Origin: Tremella fuciformis
Taxonomy: Eukaryota; Basidiomycota; Tremellomycetes; Tremellales; Tremellaceae
Assembly: GCA_032768795.1 (NCBI GenBank)
Contig: CP136490.1
Location: 3,534,001 to 3,598,000 of the forward strand
Length of the DNA stretch: 64,000 bases
Reading direction: 5' to 3'
Shown here: positions 23,005-33,589 of the stretch, piece after piece
How the letters are laid out: each line of letters starts with the position of its first letter
Position numbering within the stretch: position 1 is the first letter of the stretch
The notes under the pieces: generated by a model
What the model was told of the DNA's origin: nothing
What the model saw: only the letters and a program-made list of their open reading frames with translations
The model's database searches: none
Translations under genes and position numbers: made by a program

Positions 23005-24745
23005 ATGATGGGCGACACTCCCGACGCTGGTCCATCGCGGAAGCCCCTCGAGGCTTTCGTATCTTTCCCTTCGCCCTACACACAAGGTCTCATCGTTAGA
23101 GCGCTTGTCGCGCTCGTACCGGAGCTCAAATTATCTTTGATCCCTCCTGGAGAGGACGAACCTCCCGCTCTGCAATGGTGAGCCGGCGTTATGGGATCCA
23201 GGTAGACGGTCAGCTAATAGTACAAGGGCAGACTATGACCTACTTTCGTTCGACAAACCCCATGCCGAGCCCTCTCAATACCTCATTTCATCGTACATCT
23301 ACCGCAAAGCCCTTATCCGGAAACATCAGCTTCACAAGACGCTCGAAGAGTACATGGTCAAGGCGAAGTACCGCAAGCAGGCGACTGTCCTGGAAGGTGC
23401 TGTGCCCCGCGGCTGGGTGGTGGATCTGCAGTTTGCCGACGAGCTGGACGAGCTGTTGTTGGATGAGTTGGGAGAGCTGAGGCAGGAGATGGAGCGAGAA
23501 GAGGGGGAGAGGGGTTGGTGGATCCTCAAGCCGGGCTTTGCGGACAGGGCACAGGGTATACGTCTCTTTTCTACAGAGGAGCAGCTGTGAGTGTGCTTGT
23601 GGCATCCGGACTACAAGCATGGGAAGGCTGATGGAAGGCGAGAGATCTTTGAGAGATTCGAGCCGGAGTCCGATGACGAGGAGTACGATGAAGATCTAGA
23701 CCAACGAGGAGCAGACAATGACGGAGATGAGGATGGGACTGGTGTCATGACATCGCAGCTGAGGCACTTTGTTATTCAGGTTGGTCCCCATTGTCGCCGT
23801 GAATTGGGCGCTGACGGCGCAGGAATACGTCTCTCGTCCGATTTCGTTCGACATCTCGCAGCATGCCAACAAACCACTGCCGCCGTCCCCGGAAGGCTTC
23901 AAGGTGAGCACCCATTAACGTCACTATTTCTTCTGCTGAAAGTCCACAAGTTCCACCTGCGTGCATATGTGCTGTTGACCGGTGGCTATACAGTTCACTT
24001 GGCCCGGACCATGCTGGCGCTTTTCTCAGGCAGCCCATATGTTCATCCCGCGGCGATGGCAGGTGAAGACCTGGACCTTCGCCCTCACTTGACCAACACG
24101 TGTCTCCAGGTCAGTCGAGCCTCTTGCGGACTCGCATGCTTACACCCAGACCGATGCTTTCGGAGCGCCAGCACCGCCAGAAGAGCTCGTCAAGCTGTTC
24201 TGGGAACTGGAAGGTCTTGACGCGCTGTCAATAGCTCCCGATTCGTCCACTTACGAGTCCAAGGGCAAGATCACCCGTCAATGGCTCGACGGCACATTTG
24301 CCCGAGTCGGCGAGGTCATCGGTGAGAGCGTCAAGGCCGGAGCAGAGTGCGGCTCGTTCGGTCTGCAACTGCTACCGAACGCTTTCGAGGTTCGCTTGAA
24401 GCATGCAACACCCCTCGGTGACCCGGGCTGACGAAGCAGATCTTCGGGGTTGACCTCTTGCTCTCGTTCCCGCCCGATCAGACGCCAGGCACTGACGTCG
24501 TTCCCACACCCCGGATCACTCTTCTCGAGTACAACGCCTCGCCAGACTTTCATCAGACGGGCGAAAGACTCCGGCCTTTGCTGGCAGATTTGTTCAAAGG
24601 GGTCGTCAGAATCAGTATCGCCCCGTTCTTCAAGCTGGAGCTGAATGAGGACGTTCAGGCAAGAGACGAGGCGTGGGATGTCGGCACCGAGCGGTATGGA
24701 TGGCGGCTGGTTGGACGAGGAGAGGTCCGTGGACCGGGCATGTAA
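23005..24745 (+). CDS. Tubulin-tyrosine-ligase-like (TTL/ATP-grasp) family protein
   Basis: TTL-family ATP-grasp protein, closest in appearance to the TTL half of yeast Pby1. Exons 23005-23177, 23221-23586, 23638-23779, 23823-23903, 23951-24109, 24150-24389 and 24440-24745, 488 residues. Visible blocks are YLISSYIYRKALIRKHQL, the nucleotide-binding WILKPGFADRAQGI, the acidic loop after FERFEPESDDEE, FKFHLRAYVLLTGGYTV, HLTNTCLQ and LLEYNASPDF. The C terminus is GRGEVRGPGM. The protein lacks the SurE-like N-terminal half of yeast Pby1. Two introns end in GAAG and CAAG rather than YAG. Whether it modifies tubulin or another protein is unknown. Confidence 0.87.
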
Positions 24746-25097
24746 CTAGCATGCATGTTGCTATGCAACGAGACGATGCGGATGCACCGCATGACGCCAA
24801 GCCGCTGCGGTCGCCTTCCCTTTGTTCCAGGGTTTATTTCTGGTGATTAGGGAAAGTCTTGGCATTAGGGAACGAGGTTAATGGGAATTAGGCTTGTCTC
24901 GCCACCCATTCTGCGCGCTGCCGGATCGAGCCGAAAAACATGGCCAAACTCGTGATCGTCATCGGCACCGTCACCGCTACCGTCACCGCTCTCTCCTGTC
25001 TCCTTTTCTCTTACATATCTCTCACTTTCACACCCTTGAGGCGTGTACCCATCTCGGAACGCGCAACACATCGCATCGTACACCACACCGCCCTTCG
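24746..25097. other. Intergenic / MAM3 leader with an upstream reading frame
   Basis: 350 bp between two plus-strand genes. An ATG at 24940 opens an 85-codon frame that runs past the chosen MAM3 start and ends at 25197, out of frame with it. It could be an overlapping uORF. Confidence 0.5.
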
Positions 25098-28000
25098 ATG
25101 GTCGAAGAGAATACGTCAGAACCCCCTCCGCCCGATATACGACCCTACGGTCGTATCACTCAACAAGATGCACACTGCGCGTCGCGCATCGCCGTAGATC
25201 ACCTCGGCGTCCAAGATCAAGTCCCACACCCATCTTTACCAGCCACACGTCGATCTGGCCGGACGCTGTCCAAGTTTCTTAATGGTCACGCACAATCCCT
25301 CCTTTGTCTGCTCTTTATTGCGGCGATCTTCCTCCCGACCGCCTCGGCCCGCGATGATGCGTTCACCTCACCACCCATGCACACCCGCACGCACTCGACT
25401 CCCATCCTCTCTTTCCTGAGATCGGCATTCGCCTATGCGCAGAGCGCAATCGACCATGTGTTCAACAACGATGTGGCCCCGCGCGGTGGGGCCGCCGCCG
25501 GCTACAGCCATCTGGCCAAGCGAAAGGACATCTCTGGCGGTGAGATCGCCGAGATTTGCGTGATCCCCCTGCTCGTCTTGCTCTCCGGAACGTTTGCGGG
25601 TCTCACCCTGGGGTACGCCAACCTGATGATCTGATTATCCCGGGCGTGTGCTGACGAGTAAGGTACTTCTCCGTTGACCCCACCCAGCTTCAAGTGCTCA
25701 GCATCAGCGGAACGCCAAAACAGCAGGAGTATGCCAGACGTATCATGCCTGTCAGGTACGCGTGAAGCAGTTTTGCATTGGTGAAGTAGCTGAAGAGCAC
25801 AGAAAGGACTCGCATCTGCTCCTCACTACCTTGATTCTCGGAAATATGATCGTCAACGAGGCTTTGCCTGTCGTATTCGACAACGTCGTCAGTAGCGGCA
25901 TCATTGCTACCGTCGCAAGCACAGCATTGGTAGTTGTGTGAGTTGCCACGGTCTTCCGCAAATTATTGACTGATTTCCAGCTTTGCCGAGATCATCCCTC
26001 AGTCAATCTGCTCCCGGTACGGTCTTCTCGTCGGCGCGACAATGGCATGGCCCGTCCGTGTCCTCATCTGGATTGCCTTCCCCATCGCTTGGCCCATTGC
26101 CAAGCTGCTCGAGTACATTCTTGGTGCCCATCACGGTATCATATACCGTCGTTCGGAACTACGCGAGCTCATCAAGATTCATGCCGCTGGCGGAGAGGGC
26201 GGAGGTGACCTGGACCTCGACACGGTCACTATGGCCCAAGGTGCCCTCGATCTCGCTCAGAAGACGGTCAAGGAGGCTATGACACCCATCGACCGCGTCT
26301 TCATGTTGCCCATCGAGGCAAAGCTTGACTACGAGACTCTCGGTCATGTTGTCCGCTCCGGCCACTCTCGAATCCCAGTGTATCAGATGGTCGAAGTGCC
26401 TGATATCAATCTAGCTGCGCCAACGCTTGGACCGGCCAAGACCAAGCTGGTCAAAAAGGTCATCGGCAGCTTGTTGGTCAAGAGCTGTGTGCTCCTCGAT
26501 CCCGAAGACGCTACGCCACTCGCCAGTATCCCTATCAACGCCATTCCCTCGGTGCCGTGGGACGAGCCTCTCACGAATATGCTCAATGTCTTCCAGGAGG
26601 GCAGATCTCACATGGCTATCGTCAGTCGTCGTGGCAAGCGAGTTGAGAAGGACGTCGAAGACGCCGAATCAGTCATGACTGCTGCTGCTGGCGGCCTCAA
26701 GCAGAAATTTATGCGAAAAGTAGCCGAGATCTCACATCATCACGGAAAAGGCAGCACAACATCTGGCTCTGAAGGTGGTATCACCAGCGGGAGCGATACC
26801 GAAGGCGAGGATGTCGAAAAGGCCGAGAAGAAGAAGAAAAAGCGCGCGAGGAGCAAGTCTCACAGCTCGCCCGCCAAAGAGAAGCCGAGCGAGGCGGCCA
26901 AGGTCAAAGAAGAGGTCGAAGCCGAGAAGAAGAAACGGAGCATCGCACAAGCCGCTAAACTCAATCAGCTCGAGCAGTCCGTCCCCGCAGACGCTCAGTT
27001 GCCACCTGAGAGCGTCGACAAGTTCTTCGAAGGGTTGGAAGGCGCTCCGCTCGGCATCATCACCCTCGAAGATGTGCTAGAGGAGCTTATCGGCGAAGAA
27101 ATCTACGACGAGTACGACGAGCACGGTGGTCCTCGGAATGCCGCCTCCGCTTTCATCCCTCGTGAGGCCGCCCTTGCTGCTCGACAGGCCGCTCTCAACC
27201 GCGAGAAGGCTGCTGCTGCGGCCGCCGCTGCGACTCCTCTCCCTCCAAACGCGGACGCTGGACTCGAGACCTCAAATACTGCCCCTGCCCCCAACCGACG
27301 CGTTGCGATGCCAAAGCTGCCTACCATGCCTCGCTTTGGCCTCAGCAAGCGGCCAACGTCTCAGCCAGGACGCTCCCGCGTCCCGATCGCCGATCTCACG
27401 CCTGTCAATCCTGCGCCTGTCCTGACCCAGACAGACAAATTCACAGCAGAGCCTGTCGAACATACCGATTCGCCTCATCGGAGCGCGTCTGGAGCCGACC
27501 TTACCGGCACGACAGTCGCTGATCCGGGAAGCGAGATCGCGGGCACCAAGCCTCCTTCGCGAGCGGCATCTGGCAACGCTCTTGAGGCCTTGAATGATGC
27601 GGCAGTCGACATGAGTTCTGCGCAGCCGGTCGCGTCTGCCGTTCCTGCTCGCATGTTGGCAGTGCCAGGTACCGGGTCGACTTCCTCAGCTCCCGCCGCC
27701 ACGACAACCAATGCGACATTGTTGTCCGAAGCGCTGCTGATGGAACGATCTCGCCGTCGTATGGTCGCCCAAGCGGGTGGCACCGGTACTTCCACGCCTC
27801 CTCTGGCCGGAGTACCAAGTATGATCCGTGCCGCTAGCGCCACTGGTTCACCTCGAATTTCCTCTAGCAGTGGCCTCCTTCCGCCTCAGCCTCCTCAGGC
27901 CGGTCGCGTACCAACGCCACCCTCAGGCGGACCGGCGGCTAAGACGATGCCCCCTCCTGCCACGAACACAACTTCTACTGGGATCTTGAGTCCTCAGCCA

Positions 28001-28126
28001 AGGCGGGCACCGAAATTCAAGTCAGTTCCCACGCCCGTGGCGGGGACGCCAGTCCCGGGCGAGAAACCGGATAGCAATCTGGAGATGACAAAGGCCGACT
28101 CGAAGGCGAAGGAGTCGGAAGAATAA
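25098..28126 (+). CDS. MAM3: CNNM/Mam3-type transporter (DUF21 plus CBS pair)
   Basis: Ancient conserved domain (CNNM) protein; yeast Mam3 sits in the vacuolar membrane and affects metal and Mg homeostasis. Exons 25098-25612, 25663-25755, 25803-25937 and 25981-28126, 962 residues. An N-terminal hydrophobic segment (SLLCLLFIAAIFLPTASA) is followed by the DUF21 domain (LSGTFAGLTLGYFSVDPTQLQVLS, read in two parts, then VFAEIIPQSICSRYG). CBS1 lies around MTPIDRVFMLPIEAKL. CBS2 is split: HMAIVSRRGK is separated from APLGIITLEDVLEELIGEEI by ~115 mostly charged, Lys-rich residues. The last ~300 residues are Pro/Ser/Ala-rich and probably disordered. The start is the first ATG in frame with the coding sequence. 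Confidence 0.92.
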
Positions 28127-28432
28127 GTATACTACAGTAGACTCCCTCGATCACACGGGAGTGATGTAACATATCACACATGTATATTTGCGTCATCGAA
28201 GCGCCGAGACCATCTTTCTCTCGTTCGCAGATCCGAAACCCCTCTCGTTTTTCATCTCTTTGGAGTTGTTCATATGAGAACACCATAACACCGCGATGAC
28301 ATCTGTTCTATCATCGCTCGACTCGTCGTCTCACTTGACGCAAACCAGCCCCCTCGACGACTTGACATACTGTACCAGACCCTAAATTCCTTGCCTCAGC
28401 AAGTTACGCACGCCCAGGTGACGAGAGCCAAG
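28127..28432. other. Intergenic, end of MAM3 to the first family member
   Basis: About 300 bp: MAM3 3'UTR and the left border of the paralogue cluster. Nothing else recognised. Confidence 0.5.
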
Positions 28433-29036
28433 ATGCACGGTGTCACGGTAACCTACAATCATCAGTACAACTTGTTCAGAGCAAGAACAGCAACAATCAC
28501 CTTCCCTCGCCGCGTGGTTGACACCCTGAAGAGTGGAGACTCCAAACTCTTCACAGATCGCCCGCTCCGATTGACATCAAAAGGCGGGACGGAGCCTTTC
28601 AGACAGGCCGTCTGTCACAGGTAAAGACGCTTATTCCGCCTCTGTGTGGTCTGTCTCCCTAGAAGTCGAGGCCAAGAACCGCCAAGACATCACATGTCGG
28701 CCTGCATCTGGAGACGATGTGATCGGATCCCTGACACTCCCGTACAACCAGACCCTGCCCCAAAGAATCAATGGCGGCGCTGGACTGCGAAGGCGCTCTA
28801 ACGAGATCCCACAGGACGAGACGGGGGCTTACTGGGTGACATTTCACCCGTTTGGCACGGAGATTCATATGGGCGACGATCCGCAAGCGCCCATTGTCGA
28901 CCTCGATGTCAATTACCACCTGCGCGGAACAATTACTGTGACAGTTCTTCGGACGCCGCGATTTGGCTCTTCTTTACTCACGGCGGCGTCATCGTGCTTG
29001 TCGTGGCCGTGCCGATGTTGTGTGCACCGTCTATAG
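28433..29036 (+). pseudogene. Member 1 of an unrecognised tandem protein family, frame broken
   Basis: I do not recognise this protein. An ATG at 28433 opens a frame with a strand-like segment ARTATITFPRRVVDTL that aligns with the first conserved block of the three members downstream. The frame ends at a TAA at 28622. The remaining conserved blocks continue in the next frame (KDAYSASVWSVSLEVEAKN, then VIGSLTLPYNQTL, then LRGTITVTVL) to a stop at 29034. No GT-AG or GC-AG intron of 40-61 nt repairs the frame without a stop or loss of a conserved block. So either a one-base frameshift has killed the gene or the assembly has an indel near 28590-28620. It lacks the SELNGE block. Confidence 0.6.
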
Positions 29037-30099
29037 AGCTCCATCCTGCGTACCTCAGGCGGATCTCTGCCTTGCAGCCCTTGTGTGCGGAGTAAGACAG
29101 CTGCTGCACCCAGACATTCATATCACTCCTACTCGTATTGTGTCCCAAGGGGATGATCGTGCATTTTGCCCACCCTCGAGAGATCTTGGAGCTATTCCAA
29201 GGGACACACGTCCAGCTCAGTCATGACCCGTTCTCGTAAGTCTTGACGGGGAAATAACACCTGGGGCGGCGTTAGAGGACACTTGAGAGGATATGGATAC
29301 AGTAGGAGCCGACTGGGGAGCCTTTATGCAGGATGTCCAGCTCACACCAATTCGGTCGCACCATCTTGTCCGGGAATGCTTTATAATGCCATGCGCGGTG
29401 CATCTGCCAGAGCCCGCTACTGAGCATGCGTGCCTGACTTGGAGGTCCCCAGAGGATAGAGAGGCGGTAAGCCAGCTTGTTGGTGTTCCGTGCGCGATTA
29501 TTATGTACTGTACCTGTGGCGCAAATCCGGGTGAGCCTTCGGGGGTTTTCTTCAAGAATGCCGCAGAATCATGAGCGTGCAACATCAAGCCCGCATGTAC
29601 GCCTCTCTTAGCTCTGGGTCTGCGTTTCTTTTCATTGCTGCGCAACGTACAGTCTCCAAGCGAAGCCGCAGCGATGCGCTCCCGCAGCGCCCCGTAAGGC
29701 ATTCGGGCCCTTGGCCTTTCTGGTCATGGGCCGTGCCAAATGATATCAGGTGTTCTGATGTGGCGTCTGCCTTTGAAAGGGGTAAGAGGTATTTCTGACA
29801 TCTGCTGATATGGGCATGTCTATTTGCAACGGAACTTCATATTTCACGACAGATGATTCGGTTGCCTTTTGGCAACCTCCCACGTAGCCGATCCTCAACA
29901 GAAGGAATTGCGGGGCAAGAAGGATATGCAAACAAGATTGGCAATATCGGTACACTATGTTCATCTCAAAGAGGGCGACCTTGCTCTTCTCGGTAACATG
30001 GTGTTGAGAAAGGACACTGACATCACCCTTGTGCTGAGGTGCACTTTTTTACGAGAACCAGGACGGGCTGTCTGCGGTATGAATGCATTGTAGAGCGAG
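29037..30099. other. Gene-poor stretch in the paralogue cluster
   Basis: About 1.06 kb. Frames at 29293-29574 and 29869-30093 are open. The second (around 29914-30070) contains LAISVHYVHLKEGD followed by LLGNMVLRKDTDITLVLR, which resembles two adjacent blocks of the family and could be a remnant copy. Otherwise nothing is recognised. Confidence 0.4.
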
Positions 30100-31008
30100 A
30101 TGGTCCCCGACTACTTTGCCACCACCTCTTTGCCGACTAAGCATAGCTTCGCCACGATGCAGAAACACACGGACAACTCGATGGCGGGAGACGGCTCGCT
30201 AGCCGATGCTCAACTCGAAGTGACTCGAAGCACCAATTCAGATGGCGCCACGGAATACCGTTCGCCAGATGCAAAAGCCCTTGCACTACCCTTCAGCTTC
30301 CCTCGGCTATCCTTCGATCACAAAGAGCCTAAGAAAGCCACTGAAGCTAACCTGTGCATTTCCGGTGGTCTATTGCAGAGTCTATCGATGGACATTGAGA
30401 GAGGGTACAAACGCGACCCGGTGACGGACTATTTCACCTACCCCCGCTTCCTGATGTTTGCTAGCAAAGACAAGAAGGAGTGCGCACTCAACAGGGAGAT
30501 CCTTGGTCAGTATGTGGAAACCCAGGTGGGCGACACAGAGTGGGCACTAGAGGGATACCAGTATTCGGCCAACCTCACGCTTTATGCGTATAAGGGAAGA
30601 TCAGAGAACGTAAACTCTCCGACGAGCTTCGGCAGTTGTGTCATCACTTTGCCCGACGATCAATCATTTCGCGAGCGCGTCATATCGCAGCCTGGCACCA
30701 CGACTCTCCTGATGGAACCGTTCCCGATTCCATTGAAAGACAAGCCCTGGAGCAAAACCATATGGATATCGGAACTCAATGGGGAAACGGGTGTCGAATG
30801 TAGGTGGCATGGTCTGTCGAGGCAGGAGGGTATGGGCCTTTGGGTCCCCAACAAACCGATCACGCTAGAAACTAAATTCGACAAACCCCAGGAGAAGGCG
30901 GTCCTTAAGGGGGAGTTGACCGTCGTCATTCACCCGCCCATGGAGAAGGTCCAAACGGAAATTCGTCCTCAAGTTCCACCTCGTAGATACATTGACTGGT
31001 ATCATTAG
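30100..31008 (+). CDS. Member 2 of the unrecognised tandem family
   Basis: Single-exon protein of 302 residues with no match I can name; no signal peptide or membrane span. It shares ordered blocks with members 4 and 5: LSFDHKEPKKATEANL and the first strand (ISGGLLQSL) at about 70-95, YQYSANLTLYAY at about 153-164, FGSCVITLPDDQSFRERV at 177-194, TTLLMEPFPIPL at 201-212, WISELNGETGVECRWH at 222-237, and KAVLKGELTVVIHPP at 266-280. Alternating hydrophobic residues suggest a beta-sandwich, which is inference. A second ATG at 30157 (MQKHTDNSM) is an alternative start. The absence of introns contrasts with the intron-rich neighbours outside the cluster. Confidence 0.75.
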   Translation: MVPDYFATTSLPTKHSFATMQKHTDNSMAGDGSLADAQLEVTRSTNSDGATEYRSPDAKALALPFSFPRLSFDHKEPKKATEANLCISGGLLQSLSMDIERGYKRDPVTDYFTYPRFLMFASKDKKECALNREILGQYVETQVGDTEWALEGYQYSANLTLYAYKGRSENVNSPTSFGSCVITLPDDQSFRERVISQPGTTTLLMEPFPIPLKDKPWSKTIWISELNGETGVECRWHGLSRQEGMGLWVPNKPITLETKFDKPQEKAVLKGELTVVIHPPMEKVQTEIRPQVPPRRYIDWYH

Positions 31009-32617
31009 GCACAGCGCAGGTCTGTATCATCGAGCGCCTGCTGCGATGGGTCTCGCTGTATTGGTTGGCACAGGGCTCGCTTCAGCAATGTAGACTTCTC
31101 AGGCACGACCTACAATACCACAACATTATCTTGCTGTAGGGGCAGCATGAGATAGCTTCGGACTTCGCATCATGTATGTACTGCTCTGCCTCCCGTCTGC
31201 CAGAAGCCCTAAGTTCTGCCGCAAATTCGAGTCGAGGAGACGTAGCCTCGGCGCAGCGTCCCCCGCGGAAACCAATCTGTCATGGGGGACAGCCGTGCCG
31301 GATTTAGGGTGCCCTTCGCGAGTAGCCGGAGAAATGTGGCGCACGGTACAGTGCAGTTTGACCGACGGTAAAGAAGGCCCGCGAGTGCTCTCGTATGGTC
31401 AATAGGTGTTGTACGCAGATGATCAAAGCGCAAGGGGTTATGCGAATGACCGCCAACCGATAGCACCATACTTACCGTCAGTCGCATGCGAATGGCGAAA
31501 AACATCGTTCGACTGGGGTGACTGTTTCGCCAAAGACTAGTGGACGACATGTGCAGAGTGTCTCCATCAAGGCCGTCTTCTGAGTCGATCAGCCATTCGC
31601 CCACTGTTGGGCCTCAAAGCTGCCACCGCATTCTTTCGGTAGCTGTTCTGCTACTACACCGCGAATGTAGCCATCACCAGAAAGGGCTCGGGCGAACTGG
31701 AAGAATATTTGGCCCGTGCTGGACCGGGTGGAGAATGGACAGTACGCCGCTGGCATATATACCCACGATATACTGCATACGGCCAAACCAGAGACTGCAA
31801 GTACATACATAAGCGCCTTGAGCCAAGTTCAAAGCGTTCTTGTCGGAGATTTTCAACTATTGTCATCTTTGCCTGTATGCATATTATATCTGTCGGAAGC
31901 AATGGCGCTTTGAACGGTACTGCTGGGCTTGCCAGCGATCGGCCATAACTGGTACTCGTAAACCGGTCGGGACACGATTCCCTGTAGCCGGGCAGTCGCA
32001 GTGTAATCCATGCGTGATCCTCTGACAGCTCACGGGTTCCGTCTTTTCGGCATCCTGAGCGATGGCTCGCTCGAGAGACACGGTACCCATCGTCCTTGGG
32101 GCTTGGAGGTTGATGGGGAAGTCTTTTGTGGGAAGAAGCCCCGACTGAAAAACGGCGCCCCGTTTGGCAACAAGGCGGTCAAATGACACAACCCAAGCCA
32201 AGTGGCCCCAAACCTATTCGTCATGCGATATCGCTTCGTCGACGACCCCGCTGCCGACATCGCCGATAGTTGGAATGGCTCGCAGCTTTGTTGGCAAAGT
32301 CAGTCTTGTTTTATCCAAAACCCCAGTGCTTTTTGCTAATTCTCCTCGCTGTCAAGCCAAATGACGGCAAGCGAGGATATCTCAAGCTCAAGAAATGAAA
32401 GGAGAGGAGGAGGAGACGTATGCACGTCATATTGTACGTATTTGCGATTGCTGCGCGTTTTTTTTCGGATGGAGTACAAGGGTTCGATCGTGCCCATCAT
32501 TTGCTCCTCTCCTCCCTCGACGTCTAAAGCGGCCCCGCCCCCCCCCCCCCCCCCCTCTTACTCTTGAAAGCGATCAACAACACCAAGTCTCTCAAGCGCT
32601 GCAAATTGCCGTACAAG
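31009..32617. other. Gene-poor stretch in the paralogue cluster
   Basis: About 1.6 kb between members 2 and 3. Short overlapping frames on both strands show no conserved block and no bias to either strand. A homopolymeric C tract lies near its right end. No transposon ends, tRNA or repeat array recognised. Confidence 0.5.
32538..32555. repeat. Homopolymer of 18 C residues
   Basis: Eighteen consecutive C on the plus strand, seen directly, 62 bp upstream of the ATG of member 3. A long G/C homopolymer is prone to slippage and to sequencing error. Confidence 0.95.
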
Positions 32618-33589
32618 ATGACCGATAACAACCACATGAGAACAGCGCGGTTCAGGGTGTCCGAAATGGACGAAGTGACAGCCAAAGCCGGACAGCTTAA
32701 GCTCACCACCTATTACGACACCGGGGACACGCCACAGAAGTCTAATGTCCTTCGGCTCACGATAGGTGGGAAATTGTTAGACTGCTTCGACAAAGCTGAG
32801 GCGAAGGGGGGGACGCTCGCTCTCGCCCGCAATGGCGACGTTTACGAGGGTCCCATTGCTGAACGGCTGGACAGGTTCAAGCTGGCTGACATCACCGGGG
32901 GTACGAGCGAAGCGATCAGTCAAGAAGACGACCTGGAGATAGCTATGTATCTGACGGCCAGTGTGCATCAAGATTGTGCGCTGCTCTCGGGAACGGCTGT
33001 GGCCGGATCGACCAGACGTATCGCTCAATTGTGGCACGGACAGTCCCTGGGAGATTGCGTCCGTACTCTCGGCCCCGATGGGACCATGCTGGCGCGGAAG
33101 ACGACTCTGATGTTCTCCAAACCCCCGAGCGTGGAGTGGGACCGCGTTAACGCCCATTTCCCCGTCTGCTTTTCCCCATTGCCGTGGGGTTCTCGGCCGG
33201 CTGAGACCGCCGAGCCCGCAAAACAGTCAAACCGGAAAACTCTGAAGACCTTGTTCAAGGGCTTGAGCTCACGTCGTTCAGGGTCCAGTGAACTGCCCCA
33301 AGCAGGAAGCCAACCGCAACATGCTGAAGCGTCCACAAGGTCTTCTGACGGGGCCTCCTGCAGTGCACCCACCGCTACTCCTCGATTGCTTGTTCCGGCC
33401 CCAGAACAGGCTACACACTTTGAAGCGCCAGCCTGGTATGAGCATAAAGTCAACGGGGAGACCGAAGAAATACACTCCGTGTCAACCGCGACGAGGACCG
33501 ATCCGCTCCCACCTGGGGACTCCCAGATATGGCTCGACGTGTATGTTCGACTCTCTCGCAACAACGAGACCGAAGGCTCTGGAGCCTGA
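32618..33589 (+). CDS. Member 3 of the unrecognised tandem family (divergent)
   Basis: Single-exon protein, 323 residues from the first ATG at 32618. No named family recognised. It aligns with the others at the first strand (SNVLRLTIGGKLLDCFD, about 42-58), an EIAMYLTASV strand, and the block WHGQSLGDCVRTLGPDGTML (about 139-158, matching LPDDQS/LPDEKT in members 2 and 5) followed by KTTLMFSKP. The central Ser/Gln/Pro-rich stretch (about 190-260) looks disordered. The C-terminal strand IWLDVYVRL replaces the L-x-G-x-L-T strand of the others. The SELNGE motif is not evident. The frame upstream of 32618 is open but has no ATG and runs into the poly-C tract. Confidence 0.65.
   Translation: MTDNNHMRTARFRVSEMDEVTAKAGQLKLTTYYDTGDTPQKSNVLRLTIGGKLLDCFDKAEAKGGTLALARNGDVYEGPIAERLDRFKLADITGGTSEAISQEDDLEIAMYLTASVHQDCALLSGTAVAGSTRRIAQLWHGQSLGDCVRTLGPDGTMLARKTTLMFSKPPSVEWDRVNAHFPVCFSPLPWGSRPAETAEPAKQSNRKTLKTLFKGLSSRRSGSSELPQAGSQPQHAEASTRSSDGASCSAPTATPRLLVPAPEQATHFEAPAWYEHKVNGETEEIHSVSTATRTDPLPPGDSQIWLDVYVRLSRNNETEGSGA

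Noticed and set aside
32361..32567. Proline-rich frame crossing the C18 tract
   Set aside because: The proline run is only the homopolymer; no conservation with the family, and the start of member 3 lies after it.
31009..32617. Transposon or tRNA in the gene-poor spacer
   Set aside because: No transposase or reverse-transcriptase motif, terminal repeat, or tRNA A/B-box pair could be found by eye.
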